The notes below the pieces were generated by a model. That model saw nothing but the letters and a program-made list of their open reading frames with translations, was not told the DNA's origin and did not search any database. Shown here in pieces: positions 45,201 through 54,993 of a stretch of 64,000 bases of DNA (position 1 is the first letter of the stretch; each line of letters begins with the position of its first letter). Origin of the DNA: Prevotella sp. (GTDB lineage Bacteria > Bacteroidota > Bacteroidia > Bacteroidales > Bacteroidaceae). The translations under genes and the position numbers were made by a program. The stretch covers positions 1 to 64,000 of the forward strand of contig JALETQ010000026.1 in NCBI GenBank assembly GCA_022781445.1, written 5' to 3'.

Positions 45201-48200
45201 ACTTTGAGAGTGCCAACATCGAATACATCGAGTTTTGGATGCTCGACCCTTTCATCTATACCCGTGAACAAGGAACGGCCTCGGCTCACGGAGGCGACTT
45301 TTATATTAACCTGGGTGAGGTAAGCGAGGACATTCTTCGCGACGGAAAGAAGTTCTATGAGAGCGGCATGCCCGTAGACGATTCCCAAAGTTTCATTTTC
45401 ACACAGTGGGGTAAAGTTCCCACGCAGCCATCGGTGACGTATGCCTTTGCCACATCATCCGGTGCGCGTGCCAAACAAGATGTGGGCTTCAACGGACTCA
45501 CTGATGATGAAGAACAGTCGTTCACACCCTATCAGGACTTCCTGAATCGCATCAGGGGTGTCGTGTCGCCTCAGGTACTCGATTCCATCCAGGCCGACCC
45601 CGCCAACGACAACTATCATTACTTCCGCGGTTCCGACTTCGATCAGATCCAGGCTCCCATCCTGCAACGCTACAAGCGCATCAACAACCCGCAAGGGAAC
45701 TCGCCCGACTCCGATTCGCGCACCGAACCTTACGATACGTCCTACAAAACAACGCCGGATGTGGAGGACATCAACCAGGACTACACTCTCAACGAATATG
45801 AGAAGTACTACCAATACCATGTTTCCATCCGTCCCGAAGATCTGAAGGTGGGTGAAAACTTCATCGTCGACAGCCGGGAGGAAGTCGGCAAGCTCCGTAA
45901 TGGCGAACCATACAGTGTCACCTGGTATCAATTCCGCATCCCTGTCGACCGGTACGAGCAGCGGGTGGGAGCCATCAGCGACTTTTCGAGCATCCGTTTC
46001 ATGCGTATGTTCATGACAGGCTTCGAACAGTCGGTCGTACTTCGCTTTGCCAATCTCGACCTCGTGCGGGGCGACTGGCGTATCTACGAACAGAACCTCT
46101 CCAACACGGCAGCCCAAACCGGTCATTTGTCGGTGAGTGCCGTCAATATCGAGGAAAACAGCGACAAGCGTCCCGTCAATTATGTGTTGCCTCCGGGCAT
46201 CACCCGCAATCCCGACCCCACACAACCCCAGCTTGTGGAGACCAACGAGCAGGCTCTCAGCCTCGTGGTTACCAACCTGAGTACCGGCGAGTCGAAGGCC
46301 GTTTACAAGAACACTACCATCGACCTGCGCCAGTACAAACGCCTGCAGATGTTTGTGCATGCCAACTCCATGCCCGAGAACACCACCTCGCTCCAAGACC
46401 GTCAGCTGGCAGTCTTTGTCCGTATGGGCAGCGATTATAAGAACAATTACTATGAATATGAGATACCTTTGGTCTTGACACCTGAAGGTATCTACGACAA
46501 ATATTCGACTACAGAACGACGCATCGTCTGGCCCGAGGAGAACATGCTCGACATTCCGCTCGACATTTTCACGGGACTCAAAAAGGCACGCAACGTTGCC
46601 AAGGCCCAAGGCCAGTCGTCCTACAACACACTTTTCTCCGTTTACGACCGGAACCGGCCTTCCAACAAGGTCAGCATCATGGGTAACCCCACCTTGGGCG
46701 AGGTCAAGACAATCATCGTCGGTGTGCGGAATCTCTCCGGCGAGCCCAAGTCGGGTGAAGTGTGGGTCAACGAACTGCGCCTGAAGGAATATAATAATGA
46801 AGGAGGATGGGCTGCGCAGGCAAACATGAACATGCAGTTGTCCGACTTCGGTTCCGTCAATGTGGCCGGCAAGTACATGACCGAAGGCTTCGGAGGCTTG
46901 GAAGAAGGTGTCAATGAACGTTCCAAGGACAACTTCAAGTCCTATAGTGTCACGGCGAGTCTGGAACTTGGCAAGTTCTTTCCCGACAAAGCCAAGGTGA
47001 CCGCACCTTTGTACTACAGTGTCACAAAAGAACAGATCAGTCCCAAATACAATCCCCTCGATACCGATATGCGTCTGGACGATGCCCTCGATGCCGCCGC
47101 CAACAAGCAGGAACGCGACTCCATCGAGTCGATAGCCGTCACCAAGACCGTCAACACCAACTTCTCCTTGTCGAATGTCAGGGTGGGCATACAGACCAAG
47201 GGACACCCTATGCCCTACGACCCGGCCAACTTCTCTTTCTCCTACAGCCATTCCCACCGCCACACCAGCGGCGAAACGACCGTCTACGAGAACGAGGACA
47301 ACTGGCGCGGTTCGCTCAGTTACAGCTGGACACCTGTGTATAAACCATGGGAACCCTTCAGGAAAATCATCAAGAGCAAGTCCAAATGGTTTGAGATTGC
47401 CAAACGTTTCGGCCTGAACTGGCTGCCGCAGAATGTGTCGTTCAATACCGAGATGACCCGCAACTACTACGAGTTGCAGGAGCGCGACATGGAGAATCTG
47501 GGCGGTTCGGGGCTGCCTCTCACCTTCAACGAGCAATTCTTGTGGAACAGGGATTTCTCCATCCGCTGGGATCTTACCAAGAACCTCCGCTTCAGCTTCC
47601 GTTCTGCCACCCGCGCCGAGATAGAAGAGCCTTACACTCCCGTCAACAAATCGCTCTATCCCGACAGTTATGAGGCATGGAAAGATTCCGTTCGCACGTC
47701 CATCCGCAACTGGGGTTCGCCACTCGACTACAACCAGCAGGTGAGTGCATCCTATCAGCTGCCTCTCAATCTCATCCCCATTTTCAACTGGATCAATGCC
47801 GACGCCAACTACTCAGCCACCTACAATTGGGTGAAAGGTTCCGACCTTGAAGACGGAACGTCGCTCGGCAACACCGTTTCGACCAGCCGGACCGTCAACA
47901 TCAACAGTACGCTGAACCTGCAAAGGCTCTACGACCAGATACCGTTCCTGAAGAAAGCCAACGAACGGTTCAACAAGAGTTCCAACCTTGCGCAGAATCA
48001 GCGCAACATGCGGGCCGGAACCGTCGGGGCTGCCGACAAGGACAAGAAGAGCGATGGCAAAAGCGGGGCTGCCGATGATCCCAAGGCTACGCAGCTGCCC
48101 AAGAACAAGATGAGTTACGAGAAAGAAATCACCCTCCTGCCCGACACGACCGTCATCGTTGCTCACGGCAAGAAGAGCAGGCGCATCATCGTTGCAGCCA

Positions 48201-49816
48201 AGACCGCCGAAGGAAAATCGTTCGACATCCGTTTCAAGAAGCTCGACGAGAACCGCATCAAGGTAACCAACAAGGTCGACTCCGCCACCAAGATCAAAGT
48301 CACCGTCACTGCCAGGGAACCGCTCGACGACAAGCTGTGGTACAAAACCGCACAGACCGTTGCCCGCGGACTCATGATGGTGCGTACCGTGAGCCTGTCT
48401 TACCGCAACCAATACAGCCTGTCGCTGCCCGGATTCATGCCCACCGTGGGCGACTTCTTCGGCCAGCACCGCGGCAGCGTGATGGCTCCCGGACTGGGAT
48501 TTGCCTTTGGTATGGTCGATGACGGCTATATCGACAAGGCGAAGGAACACGGATGGTTGCTCAACAATGATGCCGTGGCAACACCCGCATCGACCAATGC
48601 GACCGAAGACCTGCAGATCCGCATGACCGTCGAACCCATCCGCGATTTGAAGATCGACCTCAATGCCAACCGCATGGAAACCAAGGCAAAGAGCGTGCAG
48701 TATATGTATCTCGGCAATCCCACAAATCGCACCGGCTCGCTCACGATGACCACCATCTCGCTCGGTTCGGCTTTCGAGTCCATCGGCGATGCCAACAAAG
48801 GTTACCGCTCGGCGTCGTTCGAACGCTTCTGCCGCTCGCTCGACGGTTTCCGCGAACGTGTCGAGGCACTTTATCGCGGACATGCCTACCCCGTGGGGAT
48901 GGTGCATGGCGGCGAGATGTTCGACCCTGCCAACGGTACGGTCAGCAAGTACAGTGCCGACGTGATGATACCGGCATTTCTCTCGACCTACACGTCGATG
49001 GGGGGCAGCTCGCTCGACATCTTCCCTGCCCTGAAGCGCATGCTGCCCAACTGGTCGGTGCGCTACAGCGGACTCTCGAAAATACCTTTCCTGGCAGATC
49101 TGTTCAAGAGCGTGAACATCAATCACGCCTACCGGAGCATCTTTGCCGTAGGCTCATACGCCAGCTTCAGCACGTGGATGGAGATGAACGGCAGTCTGGG
49201 CTTCATCAGCGAAACCACCACCGGCAACCCCGTTCCCAGTTCGATGTATAACGTCAGCACCGTGAGCATCAACGAATCGTTCGCACCGCTCCTCGGAGTC
49301 GATGTCACCCTGCACAACAACCTCACCTGCAAGCTCGAGTATCGCACCACACGCGCCCTCAACCTGAGCATGACCAGCGTGCAGATCAACGAAGGAACAT
49401 CGAAAGACTGGGTTGTGGGTATGGGTTATAAAATCAACGATTTCAAACTCTTCGGCGGTGGTGGCAAGAAGAAAGCCAAAGGCAAGCGAAACCGCAATGC
49501 CGATAATAACAATGCCGGCCAGACGACACCTACCGCCTCATCAACCGGTTTCAACCAGACGCTCAACATGCGCTGCGACATCTCTTATGCCAAGCAGGCA
49601 TCCATCAGTCGCGACATCGCTTCGATGACCAGCATGGCAAGCAGCGGCAACACTGCCTTCAAGTTCTCCCTGGCCGCCGATTATGCCGTGTCGCGCCTGC
49701 TCACCATGAGCTTCTATTACAACCGGCAGTCCAACACGCCGTTGCTGTCGTCCAACAGCTATCCCATTACCACGCGCGATTTCGGGCTGTCGCTCAAGTT
49801 GTCGCTCACCCGGTGA
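42251..49816 (+). CDS. sprA: SprA (Sov), T9SS outer-membrane translocon
   Basis: A 2521-residue protein, by far the longest here, matching the giant beta-barrel that forms the protein-conducting channel of the type IX secretion system. A signal segment lies at the N-terminus (LTILTILLPSILSVLAG). The N-terminal part contains TPEEYRKWSEKQAFNAFF and GGVRIKTQGTAELRFGA, then NLNVNGKVGDKVNMNLNYNT, and YLDDFENTKSSIDVGAP follows around residue 835. The C-terminus is alternating barrel strands ending FGLSLKLSLTR. The frame is intact over 7.5 kb. With the PorE-like lipoprotein at 9.2 kb it implies a working T9SS. A His/Lys-rich spacer occurs near residues 2395-2420. Confidence 0.96.
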   Translation: MMRSKRQLTILTILLPSILSVLAGTFAVLPPLHLPSTPPDSTVVKAQPILTEDEDIPDSLLNPRWKVQRTTPVTQEDLGRGVLDLQQPDNLKQEVIYNDTINRYVIGSKIGDTYINAPIMMTPEEYRKWSEKQAFNAFFKSKNEEVTKNKGKDKFDFTDMHFDLGPAEKIFGPGGVRIKTQGTAELRFGATLKNIDNPSLPIRNRKTTTMVFDEKINLNVNGKVGDKVNMNLNYNTDATFDFDAQNLKLKYEGKEDEIIKLVEAGNTSFPSNSSLIRGASSLFGLRTDLQFGRLKLQTIFSQKKSSSKSVSSRGGVQLTPFEIDVANYEDNRHFFLSQYFRDTYDEAMKTLPNLTTGISIGNVEIWVTNKTGTTRETRNIIALTDLGENRQVSNPQWTVTGMPVPSNSANSLYSSLVNIYPAARNIDQASTTLDGIGNFVGGNDYEKLESARLLTPSEYDVNRALGYVSLKTPLQTDQVLAVAYEYTYGGVTYKVGEFATDINDVSQCLFVKSLKNTGNNPQQGNWNLMMKNVYYLASSVEKDKFRLDVKYQSDTTGVYLTYIPETQVKDQPIIRILGADRLDNNMKPHPNGYFDYVDGYTVSNGRVFFPQAEPFGRYMKKVLQERGLSADIADKYCFYQLYDSTKTVARQIAEKNKYILTGQFRGTSANVISLGAYNVPQGSVVVTAGGMTLTEGSDYSVDYSAGEVTILNQSILDAGTSVNVSLESNTDFAQERKTMFGLNWEYEFSKNFQLSGTFQHLSEQSLTTKVSMGAEPLNNTLWGINLNWKKESQWLTNMLDKIPFLHLTQPSNISLNAEFAQLIAGQSRGTQDNASYLDDFENTKSSIDVGAPTSWIISSVPTMFPEYKDKSGLTSGYNRSLLAWYTIDPLFTRRSSSLTPGHIKSDLQQLSNHYVREVYTRDLYPNRDRGNYSGESPTIPVLNLAFYPDERGPYNFNPELDANGRLLQPSKTWGGMMRKLDTNDFESANIEYIEFWMLDPFIYTREQGTASAHGGDFYINLGEVSEDILRDGKKFYESGMPVDDSQSFIFTQWGKVPTQPSVTYAFATSSGARAKQDVGFNGLTDDEEQSFTPYQDFLNRIRGVVSPQVLDSIQADPANDNYHYFRGSDFDQIQAPILQRYKRINNPQGNSPDSDSRTEPYDTSYKTTPDVEDINQDYTLNEYEKYYQYHVSIRPEDLKVGENFIVDSREEVGKLRNGEPYSVTWYQFRIPVDRYEQRVGAISDFSSIRFMRMFMTGFEQSVVLRFANLDLVRGDWRIYEQNLSNTAAQTGHLSVSAVNIEENSDKRPVNYVLPPGITRNPDPTQPQLVETNEQALSLVVTNLSTGESKAVYKNTTIDLRQYKRLQMFVHANSMPENTTSLQDRQLAVFVRMGSDYKNNYYEYEIPLVLTPEGIYDKYSTTERRIVWPEENMLDIPLDIFTGLKKARNVAKAQGQSSYNTLFSVYDRNRPSNKVSIMGNPTLGEVKTIIVGVRNLSGEPKSGEVWVNELRLKEYNNEGGWAAQANMNMQLSDFGSVNVAGKYMTEGFGGLEEGVNERSKDNFKSYSVTASLELGKFFPDKAKVTAPLYYSVTKEQISPKYNPLDTDMRLDDALDAAANKQERDSIESIAVTKTVNTNFSLSNVRVGIQTKGHPMPYDPANFSFSYSHSHRHTSGETTVYENEDNWRGSLSYSWTPVYKPWEPFRKIIKSKSKWFEIAKRFGLNWLPQNVSFNTEMTRNYYELQERDMENLGGSGLPLTFNEQFLWNRDFSIRWDLTKNLRFSFRSATRAEIEEPYTPVNKSLYPDSYEAWKDSVRTSIRNWGSPLDYNQQVSASYQLPLNLIPIFNWINADANYSATYNWVKGSDLEDGTSLGNTVSTSRTVNINSTLNLQRLYDQIPFLKKANERFNKSSNLAQNQRNMRAGTVGAADKDKKSDGKSGAADDPKATQLPKNKMSYEKEITLLPDTTVIVAHGKKSRRIIVAAKTAEGKSFDIRFKKLDENRIKVTNKVDSATKIKVTVTAREPLDDKLWYKTAQTVARGLMMVRTVSLSYRNQYSLSLPGFMPTVGDFFGQHRGSVMAPGLGFAFGMVDDGYIDKAKEHGWLLNNDAVATPASTNATEDLQIRMTVEPIRDLKIDLNANRMETKAKSVQYMYLGNPTNRTGSLTMTTISLGSAFESIGDANKGYRSASFERFCRSLDGFRERVEALYRGHAYPVGMVHGGEMFDPANGTVSKYSADVMIPAFLSTYTSMGGSSLDIFPALKRMLPNWSVRYSGLSKIPFLADLFKSVNINHAYRSIFAVGSYASFSTWMEMNGSLGFISETTTGNPVPSSMYNVSTVSINESFAPLLGVDVTLHNNLTCKLEYRTTRALNLSMTSVQINEGTSKDWVVGMGYKINDFKLFGGGGKKKAKGKRNRNADNNNAGQTTPTASSTGFNQTLNMRCDISYAKQASISRDIASMTSMASSGNTAFKFSLAADYAVSRLLTMSFYYNRQSNTPLLSSNSYPITTRDFGLSLKLSLTR

Positions 49817-49929
49817 CCATTCCTCTTGGGAGCATCTGCAGTCGTCACCTTCGCCTCCCGGAAACTCGGTGGAGAGGATGGCCTCCCCGACGCCGTCGAC
49901 GGTGTTCTGCTGCGGCAGTGCGAACATTG

Positions 49930-50125
49930 CGATGAACAGCGCGCCTGTCGCCGCGTGTTTATACATTTCCTGTCATTCATATCACTTTCCGTCCGTTTTC
50001 GTCTGCCGGCCGGCAAATGGTTTGTCGGTTTATAGCAGGGTAGCGGACTACGGCAAGACAAAATGACAGGCAAGATGCCGGACGGCAGGCAAAAACGGCT
50101 CGGAATCTAATGACCGATTTGGGTT
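49930..50125 (-). repeat. Dispersed inverted-repeat element, copy e9 with inverted centre
   Basis: The right end CGGAATCTAATGACCGATTT then GGGTT is intact. The left arm TTTATACATTTCCTGTCATT and CATATCACTTTCCGTCCG is clear, but the left terminus is degenerate, so 49930 is estimated from the 196-bp size. The central block at about 50022-50089 runs in the opposite direction relative to the ends when compared with e11. Confidence 0.7.
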
Positions 50126-50146
50126 GAATGGTGCCTTCCGTACCCT

Positions 50147-50234
50147 ACTCGTGGGGTGTCTCAAGGGGTCACTCGTGGGATATTTAAGGGAATCACCCGT
50201 GGGGTATCGTCGCACTCCACGGGTGGGGTCCGGC
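50147..50234 (+). repeat. 24-bp-period array (D)
   Basis: GTGGG(G/A) recurs at 50151, 50175, 50199 and 50223, exactly 24 bp apart, within units resembling ACTCGTGGGGTATTTAAGGG. It begins 22 bp after the right end of e9. Unit sequence and period both differ from the 22-bp arrays. Confidence 0.7.
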
Positions 50235-50572
50235 ACATGCTGCTGGCTTGCCGTTTCTCTCCCGCCACGGTGGGGCGGAGGAGCGGTTTTGCCCCTTTCC
50301 TGCCGTTCCGTGCCCACGGGCGGTTCATGGCGGACGGATGTTCATGGGTACTGTTCATTAAAAGGTCACTGTTTATATTGAAAGGTTGATCCGGTGATGA
50401 ATGACGGCTGTTCAGGCGGTATGGCCCTTTGGCGGCCGTCCCGAAAGGTGGCATGACAGCCCCGAGCCGTCCATGAGATACCGGCCTGCAATCCCGTGAA
50501 CGGTTTGGGTTAAAACGTATTAATAACCATATAAAACCACGTCCGTGTAAGAAATGCACCGATTTTTATTAT

Positions 50573-50580
50573 TATCTTTG
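50573..50580 (+). promoter_or_regulatory. guaB operon promoter (-7)
   Basis: TATCTTTG fits the -7 consensus, 31 bp before the guaB ATG. No clear TTTG at -33. Confidence 0.55.
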
Positions 50581-50590
50581 CAGGCATTAA

Positions 50591-52090
<1,500 letters not shown>

Positions 52091-52110
52091 TCAAGAAATA
52101 TTCTATCATC

Positions 52111-53541
52111 ATGAAAGCAAAATTAAAAGCATTGGCAGTCGCCGTCATGTTCTCAATGGGTGTGGCGCAGGCTCAGAACGATGCCGTTGTCATGACCATC
52201 AACGGAAGACCTGTTACCCTGTCCGAATTCGAATACTCTTACAATAAGAACAACTCGGAGGGTGTCATCGACAAGAAGAATGTGCAAGAATATGCCGACC
52301 TGTTCATCAATTACAAACTGAAAGTCGCCGCCGCCCTTGAGGCCGGCATCGACACCACCAAGGCTTTCAGGGATGAATTCAAGCATTATCGCAACCAACA
52401 GATCCGCCCCTCGTTCATCACCGATGACGATGTGGAGAAAAAAGCCTACGAGATATATACCCAGACCCGTGACCGTGTCAATAAGAACGGCGGACTCGTC
52501 AAACCTGCCCACATCCTCATCGAGGCCCGGAAGACTGTTTCGGAAAGTGAAAAGGCGGCTGCCAGACAACGTGCCGACTCGGTTTATCAGGCTCTTCTGA
52601 AAGGTGCTGACTTCGGTACACTGGCTCAAAAGGTGTCCGACGACAAGGGCAGTGCCGCCAAAGGAGGCATGCTGGGATGGATTCAAAAGGGACTGACCGT
52701 GAAAGAGTTTGAAGACCAAGCCTTCGCCATGAATAAAGGCGATCTGTCGAAGCCCTTCGAGTCGCCTTTCGGTTATCACATCATCAAGCTGGCGGACAAG
52801 GGAGATTTCTTCCCCTATGACACCGTGAGAGCCGAAATCCGCGAGTTTATCGATGCCAAGGGTATCCGCGAACAGATCATCGACGGTGTCATCAAGGACA
52901 TGGCTGCCAAGTCGGGCTTGTCGGAAGAACAGATACTCGACAACAGGGCGATGGAAATGCAAGCCAAAGATGCCGACCTGAACAACCTCGTCCGTGAATA
53001 TCACGACGGATTGCTGCTCTATGAAATCAGCAACCGCATGGTTTGGGACAAGGCTGCCAACGATAAAGCCGGATTGGAACGTTTCTTCAAGAAGAACAAG
53101 AAACGGTATCAGTGGACCGAACCGCGCTTCAAAGGCATCGCCTATCATGTGAAAGATGCCGGCGACATCAAGGCGGTCAAAGACTGTCTGAAGGGCGTTG
53201 ACTTCGAAGACTGGGCGGACAAACTGCGCAAGACTTTCAATAATGACTCCGTGATCCGTATCAGAGTCGAAAAAGGTATCTTCAAAAAAGGTGACAATAA
53301 GCTCATCGACAAGGAAATATTCAAGACCAATGCCACCGTGACACCGCTCAAGGAATATCCGCTCGATGCAGTCTACGGCACCCTTCTGACCAACCCCAAA
53401 GTCTATTCGGACGTGAAAGGAATGGTCGTGGCTGACTATCAGGACGAAATGGAAAAGGCTTGGATACAGGAACTCAGACGCAAATACAATGTGAACGTCA
53501 ATCAGTCCGTACTCCAAACAGTTAATAACCACGATAAGTAA
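52111..53541 (+). CDS. Exported PpiC-type peptidyl-prolyl isomerase
   Basis: A 476-residue periplasmic parvulin-type chaperone. Signal peptide KALAVAVMFSMGVAQAQ, an N-terminal SurA-like helical region (NGRPVTLSEFEYSYNKNN), one clear rotamase domain (about 130-230; PAHILIEARKTVSESEKAA, FGTLAQKVSDDKGSAAKGG, FGYHIIKLADKG), and a long C-terminal helical region. The start at 52111 was chosen for its signal peptide, 20 bp after guaB. The open frame extends upstream into guaB. Likely escorts outer-membrane proteins together with the next gene. Confidence 0.93.
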   Translation: MKAKLKALAVAVMFSMGVAQAQNDAVVMTINGRPVTLSEFEYSYNKNNSEGVIDKKNVQEYADLFINYKLKVAAALEAGIDTTKAFRDEFKHYRNQQIRPSFITDDDVEKKAYEIYTQTRDRVNKNGGLVKPAHILIEARKTVSESEKAAARQRADSVYQALLKGADFGTLAQKVSDDKGSAAKGGMLGWIQKGLTVKEFEDQAFAMNKGDLSKPFESPFGYHIIKLADKGDFFPYDTVRAEIREFIDAKGIREQIIDGVIKDMAAKSGLSEEQILDNRAMEMQAKDADLNNLVREYHDGLLLYEISNRMVWDKAANDKAGLERFFKKNKKRYQWTEPRFKGIAYHVKDAGDIKAVKDCLKGVDFEDWADKLRKTFNNDSVIRIRVEKGIFKKGDNKLIDKEIFKTNATVTPLKEYPLDAVYGTLLTNPKVYSDVKGMVVADYQDEMEKAWIQELRRKYNVNVNQSVLQTVNNHDK

Positions 53542-53562
53542 TCGTAAGACAACGCTCTATTC

Positions 53563-54993
53563 ATGAAAAAACCGACTCTCTTCGGCATGGTGCTTTGCTG
53601 CGTATCGGCTATCTTTGCCGCTACCAACGCCGGATATCCCAAGCCGACAGTACCCCAAATGTCAAGTCGCGCCGATACGGTCGTGGCATCAGAGGATGGC
53701 GACAACAACATCATCGATGAGGTGGTGTGGGTCGTGGGTGACGAACCCATCCTGAAATCGGATGTCGAAGTGACTCGTTTGCAAGGCGAACAAGAGGGCA
53801 TGAAGTGGAAGGGTAATCCCGACTGTGCCATCCCCGAACAGATAGCCATTCAGAAATTGTTCCTCCATCAGGCGGGCATCGACAGTATCGAGGTTTCAGA
53901 AAGCGAGGTGACACAGGAAACCGAAGAACGCATCAACTGGATGATTCAACGGGCAGGAAGTCGTGAACAACTCGAAGAATGGCGCGGCATGAGCCTCACG
54001 CAGATGCGTGTCGAGATGAGAGACGAACTCCGGAACCAACTGATGATTCAGAAGATGAAACAGAAACTGGTGAGTGGTGTCAAGGTGACGCCGGGCGATG
54101 TCAGACGGTATTTCGAGCAAGTGCCTCAAGACAGTCTGCCGATGGTGCCGACAACGGTCGAGGTGCAAATCATCACCAGCCAGCCCAAGGTGAGCGAGAG
54201 TGAAATCAATCGCGTCAAAGGAAAGTTGCGCGAGTACACCGATCGTGTTAACAGCGGCGAAACTTCGTTTGCCACACTGGCACGCCTGTACTCCGAAGAC
54301 GGGTCGGCACGCCAGGGAGGCGACCTCGGATTCATGCCGCGTGCAGCCTTGGATCCCAGCTTTGCCAACGTGGCCTTCAACCTTACTGACCCCAAGAAGA
54401 TATCAAAGATTGTGGAAAGCGAGTTCGGCTTTCATATCATTCAGCTCATCGAGAAGCGCGGCGAGCGCATCAATGTGCGTCACATTCTGCTCAAACCGAA
54501 AATCACAGAGGAAGAAATTGCGCAGGCAAAGCTCAAACTCGATTCCATCGTCAGCGAGGTGAAAGAAGATAAGTATACCTTCGATGCGGCAACCTATCTC
54601 TCGGACGACAAAGATACCAAGCTGAATCATGGGCTGATGGCCTTCTTCAATCCCGAAACGGGCGAGCGGACATCTAAATTCCGTATGCAGGATCTCAAGA
54701 CAGAGGTGGCAAGGGAAGTTGAAAAACTGCAGATCGGTGACATCTCTCCTTCCTTCCAGATGATTAACGACAAGGGAAAAGTCGTCGTTGCGGTCATCAA
54801 GCTCAAGAACCGGATAGAAGCTCACAGAGCTTCCATCACCGAGGATTATCAGGTGTTGAAGGAAATCGTACTCGACAAAAAGCGCAAAGACCTGCTCCAC
54901 GACTGGGTTACCGGCAAGATCAAAAACACCTATGTGAAGATCAACCCGCGGTATGCCGATTGTGAATACGAATATCAAGGATGGATTAAATGA
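53563..54993 (+). CDS. SurA-like periplasmic chaperone/isomerase
   Basis: A 476-residue exported protein with signal peptide (LFGMVLCCVSAIFAA), a SurA_N domain (about 45-180; DEVVWVVGDEPILKSDVEV) and two rotamase-type domains (about 185-285, GLARLYSEDGSARQGGDLG-like text and FHIIQLIEKRGERINVRHIL; then about 290-400). This is the SurA architecture, which delivers outer-membrane proteins to BAM. It sits 21 bp after the other PpiC gene and overlaps the next gene by 4 bp. Confidence 0.93.
   Translation: MKKPTLFGMVLCCVSAIFAATNAGYPKPTVPQMSSRADTVVASEDGDNNIIDEVVWVVGDEPILKSDVEVTRLQGEQEGMKWKGNPDCAIPEQIAIQKLFLHQAGIDSIEVSESEVTQETEERINWMIQRAGSREQLEEWRGMSLTQMRVEMRDELRNQLMIQKMKQKLVSGVKVTPGDVRRYFEQVPQDSLPMVPTTVEVQIITSQPKVSESEINRVKGKLREYTDRVNSGETSFATLARLYSEDGSARQGGDLGFMPRAALDPSFANVAFNLTDPKKISKIVESEFGFHIIQLIEKRGERINVRHILLKPKITEEEIAQAKLKLDSIVSEVKEDKYTFDAATYLSDDKDTKLNHGLMAFFNPETGERTSKFRMQDLKTEVAREVEKLQIGDISPSFQMINDKGKVVVAVIKLKNRIEAHRASITEDYQVLKEIVLDKKRKDLLHDWVTGKIKNTYVKINPRYADCEYEYQGWIK

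Noticed and set aside
45455..47536. 693-codon minus-strand frame inside sprA
   Set aside because: Antisense shadow of the sprA reading frame, a product of G+C-biased third positions.
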